From positions 2,046,001 through 2,110,000 of the forward strand of contig NZ_BLJF01000001.1 of assembly GCF_009932335.1 (NCBI RefSeq): a DNA stretch of 64,000 nt, written 5' to 3'. The position numbers were made by a program, and so were the translations under genes. Under the pieces are notes generated by a model. It made no database searches and was not told the DNA's origin. It was given only the letters and a program-made list of their open reading frames with translations. This stretch comes from Pseudomonas asiatica. Lineage in GTDB: Bacteria > Pseudomonadota > Gammaproteobacteria > Pseudomonadales > Pseudomonadaceae. Below, one piece after another: positions 61,771-64,000 of the stretch (positions are counted from its first letter, which is position 1; each line of letters begins with the position of its first letter).

Positions 61771-64000
61771 TCAGTGAAAGTCCCGGCTGCGTACATCCAG
61801 CCCTTGCAACAACGGGCTCACATCCTCCAGCCGCCGTGCTATCAGGTGGCGCACGCCATTCTCCTGCTCCAGCCGCCCGCTGACCTTGAGCAACTGCGCC
61901 CCCACCAGTGCCCGCCGCTGCCGCTCGGCAAGATCCCGCCACACCACCACATTGACCATGCCGTGCTCGTCCTCCAAGGTGACGAAGGTCACGCCGCTGG
62001 CGGTCTGTGGCCGCTGGCGGCCCACCACCAGCCCGGCCACGGCAATGTTGTCACCATGCCCGACATCTTGCAGCTCGCGCGAACTGCGACAGCCCAGGGC
62101 CCGCAGGCGTGAGCGCAACAAGGTCAGGGGATGCGGCCCAAGCGTGGTACCCAGGGTCTGGTAATCGGCCATCAGGTCCTCTGCCACACTGGGGACGGGC
62201 AGTTCGACGGTACGTTCCGGCAAGGCTTCGATATCGGCGAACAAAGGCAGCTGCGGCTGCACCGCCGCCACCTGCCAGCGCGCCTGGTGCCGGTCGCTGG
62301 CCAAGGCGCGCAACGCGCCGGCATCGGCCAGGTGGGCGCGGGCACGCGAATCGAGCCCGGCACGCAGGCACAGGTCTTCGACATCGCGCCATGGCCGCTG
62401 TGCCCTCGCCTGCTCCAGGCGCCTGGCATCGGCCTCGGCAAGGCCGCGTACCAGGCGCAAGCCCATGCGAATGGCCAGCACCTCTCCAGGCTCAGGCTCG
62501 AGCGTGCAGTCCCAGTCACTGTGGCACACATCGACCGGCCTGACCTCGATACCCTGGCGTCGGGCCTCTTGCAGCAACTGGTCGGGGCTGTAGAAACCCA
62601 TGGGCCAGCTGTTGACCAGCGCGCAGGTGAAAATCGCCGGTTCATGGCACTTGAGCCAGCTGCTGGCGTAGCACAACAAGGCAAAACTGGCCGCGTGCGA
62701 TTCCGGAAAGCCATAACTGCCAAAGCCCTTGATCTGCTCGAAGATGCGCTCGGCAAACGCCAGGTCATAACCATTGCGCAACATGCCCTGCACCAGCCGC
62801 TCGCGGTGCGGTTCCAGACCGCCGTGACGCTTCCAGGCGGCCATGCTGCGGCGCAACTGGTCGGCCTCGCCCGGGGTGTAGTCGGCCGCGACCATCGCCA
62901 GCTCCATCACCTGCTCCTGGAACAGCGGCACACCCAGGGTGCGCTCGAACACTGCCTTCAGTTGCGGCGAGGGATAGGTCACCGGTTCCTGCTTCAGGCG
63001 CCGGCGCAGGTAAGGGTGGACCATGTCGCCCTGGATCGGCCCGGGGCGGACGATGGCCACCTCGATGACCAGGTCGTAGAACTTTTCCGGCCGAAGCCGC
63101 GGCAACATGGCCATTTGCGCGCGCGATTCGATCTGGAACACGCCCATGGTCTCGGCACGGCTGATCATCGCGTAGGTGGCCGGGTCTTCGGCGGGGATGG
63201 ACGCCAGGGTCAGGTGCCGGCCACGGTGGCGTTGCAGCAGGTCGAAGCAACGGCGCAAGGCGCTGAGCATGCCCAGCGCCAGCACGTCGACCTTGAGCAG
63301 GCCGACCATGTCCAGGTCGTCCTTGTCCCACTGGATCACCGTGCGCTCCGGCATCGCGGCATTCTCCACCGGCACCAGTTCGTCCAAGGGTTGCTGCGAG
63401 ATGACGAAGCCGCCCGGGTGCTGTGACAGGTGCCGAGGGAAGCCGATCAGTTCGCCGGCCAGCACCAGTACCCGGCGCAGCGAAGGGCTGCCCGCCTCGA
63501 AGCCGGCCTCGGCCAGGCGCTGGTCGTCGGGTATGCGATCGCTCCAGCGGCCACAGCATTTGGCCAGGGCGTCCACCTGGTCGGCGGGCAGCCCCAGCAC
63601 CCGCGCCACATCCCGCACCGCACCGGCGGCATGGTAGGTGTTGACCACCGCAGTGAGCGCCGCCCGGTGTCGGCCGTAGCGACGGAAAACATACTGGATC
63701 ACCTCCTCGCGCCGGTCGTGCTCGAAGTCCACGTCGATGTCCGGCGGTTCGTTGCGCTCGCGCGACAGGAAGCGCTCGAACAACAGGTGGTGTTGCATGG
63801 GGTCGAGCTCGGTGATGCCCAGCACGAAGCACACCACCGAGTTGGCAGCCGAGCCCCGCCCCTGGCACAGAATGCGCTGGCTGCGGGCGAAGGCGACGAT
63901 GTCGTGCACAGTCAGGAAGTAGCTTTCGTAGCCCAGCTCCTCGATCAGCGCCAGCTCCTTGGCCAGCACATCCCTCACTTTGCTGCTCGGCCCGTTTGGC
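61771..64000 (-). CDS. dnaE2: Error-prone DNA polymerase DnaE2/ImuC, C-terminal part (5' end off window)
   Basis: About 743 residues are visible; the frame is open through the right edge, so the N-terminal PHP domain is missing. The polymerase palm keeps [20 protein letters not shown] with its catalytic Asp residues. Also seen are the [17 protein letters not shown] region, [40 protein letters not shown] and a C-terminal OB fold ([20 protein letters not shown]). The sequence and the absence of the DnaE1-type C-terminal tail fit ImuC/DnaE2, which makes SOS-induced translesion synthesis with ImuA and ImuB. Those genes would lie to the right, outside the window. Confidence 0.93.
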   Translation of the reverse strand, partial: PNGPSSKVRDVLAKELALIEELGYESYFLTVHDIVAFARSQRILCQGRGSAANSVVCFVLGITELDPMQHHLLFERFLSRERNEPPDIDVDFEHDRREEVIQYVFRRYGRHRAALTAVVNTYHAAGAVRDVARVLGLPADQVDALAKCCGRWSDRIPDDQRLAEAGFEAGSPSLRRVLVLAGELIGFPRHLSQHPGGFVISQQPLDELVPVENAAMPERTVIQWDKDDLDMVGLLKVDVLALGMLSALRRCFDLLQRHRGRHLTLASIPAEDPATYAMISRAETMGVFQIESRAQMAMLPRLRPEKFYDLVIEVAIVRPGPIQGDMVHPYLRRRLKQEPVTYPSPQLKAVFERTLGVPLFQEQVMELAMVAADYTPGEADQLRRSMAAWKRHGGLEPHRERLVQGMLRNGYDLAFAERIFEQIKGFGSYGFPESHAASFALLCYASSWLKCHEPAIFTCALVNSWPMGFYSPDQLLQEARRQGIEVRPVDVCHSDWDCTLEPEPGEVLAIRMGLRLVRGLAEADARRLEQARAQRPWRDVEDLCLRAGLDSRARAHLADAGALRALASDRHQARWQVAAVQPQLPLFADIEALPERTVELPVPSVAEDLMADYQTLGTTLGPHPLTLLRSRLRALGCRSSRELQDVGHGDNIAVAGLVVGRQRPQTASGVTFVTLEDEHGMVNVVVWRDLAERQRRALVGAQLLKVSGRLEQENGVRHLIARRLEDVSPLLQGLDVRSRDFH

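Overview
The window looks like a chromosomal segment of a Pseudomonas of the P. putida group. It is GC-rich and densely coded. It has the complete benABCD-benK-catA-benE-benF order with benR upstream, a P. putida 'pea'-type exopolysaccharide locus, polyamine catabolism genes, and many paired REP palindromes of the kinds known from P. putida. No tRNA, rRNA, insertion sequence, prophage or CRISPR array was seen.

Layout. 1-900: partial YdjM-like membrane hydrolase. 1144-11982 (minus strand): benzoate catabolism. BenR drives benABC (ring dioxygenase and reductase), benD (diol dehydrogenase), benK and benE (uptake), a second catechol 1,2-dioxygenase and the BenF porin, so benzoate is imported, converted to catechol and ring-opened. 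A small, AT-richer Rhs-tip gene sits between benR and benA, and its stop codon lies inside the probable BenR operator. 12241-19741: lipoprotein, hisN, universal stress protein, a TonB siderophore receptor with a Fur-like box, PagL, a PhyH-type dioxygenase and a small periplasmic protein. 19867-29496: polyamine/GABA metabolism (LysR plus Sad-type semialdehyde dehydrogenase, AraC regulator, gamma-glutamylpolyamine synthetase, polyamine-binding protein, FAD oxidase), interrupted by a UvrD-like helicase. 29601-33459: orphan antitoxin with a probable decayed toxin, DUF3313-type lipoprotein, L-serine dehydratase and its divergent LysR.

33687-55786: Wzx/Wzy-type exopolysaccharide locus in three transcription blocks. 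The first minus-strand block runs from the flippase through a 64-residue Tat-signal protein, a GMC oxidoreductase, acyltransferases and glycosyltransferases to the WcaJ-type initiating transferase. A plus-strand block holds the polymerase, a GH5-like glycosidase and GalE. The second minus-strand block holds a 58-residue CTERM-like small protein, Wza-type export protein, beta-barrel, Wzz and a CpsD-type kinase. The promoter of the last block is flanked by two FleQ-box-like sites.

56036-61640: short-chain acid/ketone-body genes (XRE-cupin regulator, AtoE, both CoA-transferase subunits, divergent LysR) and an aldo/keto reductase. 61771-64000: the C-terminal part of DnaE2/ImuC, running off the right edge.

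The most notable observations are the CTERM-like mini-protein with its FleQ-flanked promoter, the Tat mini-protein translationally coupled to the GMC oxidoreductase, the Rhs-tip gene abutting the ben operator, the toxin relic beside its orphan antitoxin, and two nearly identical ~170-bp repeats about 18 kb apart whose similarity extends past the REP cores.
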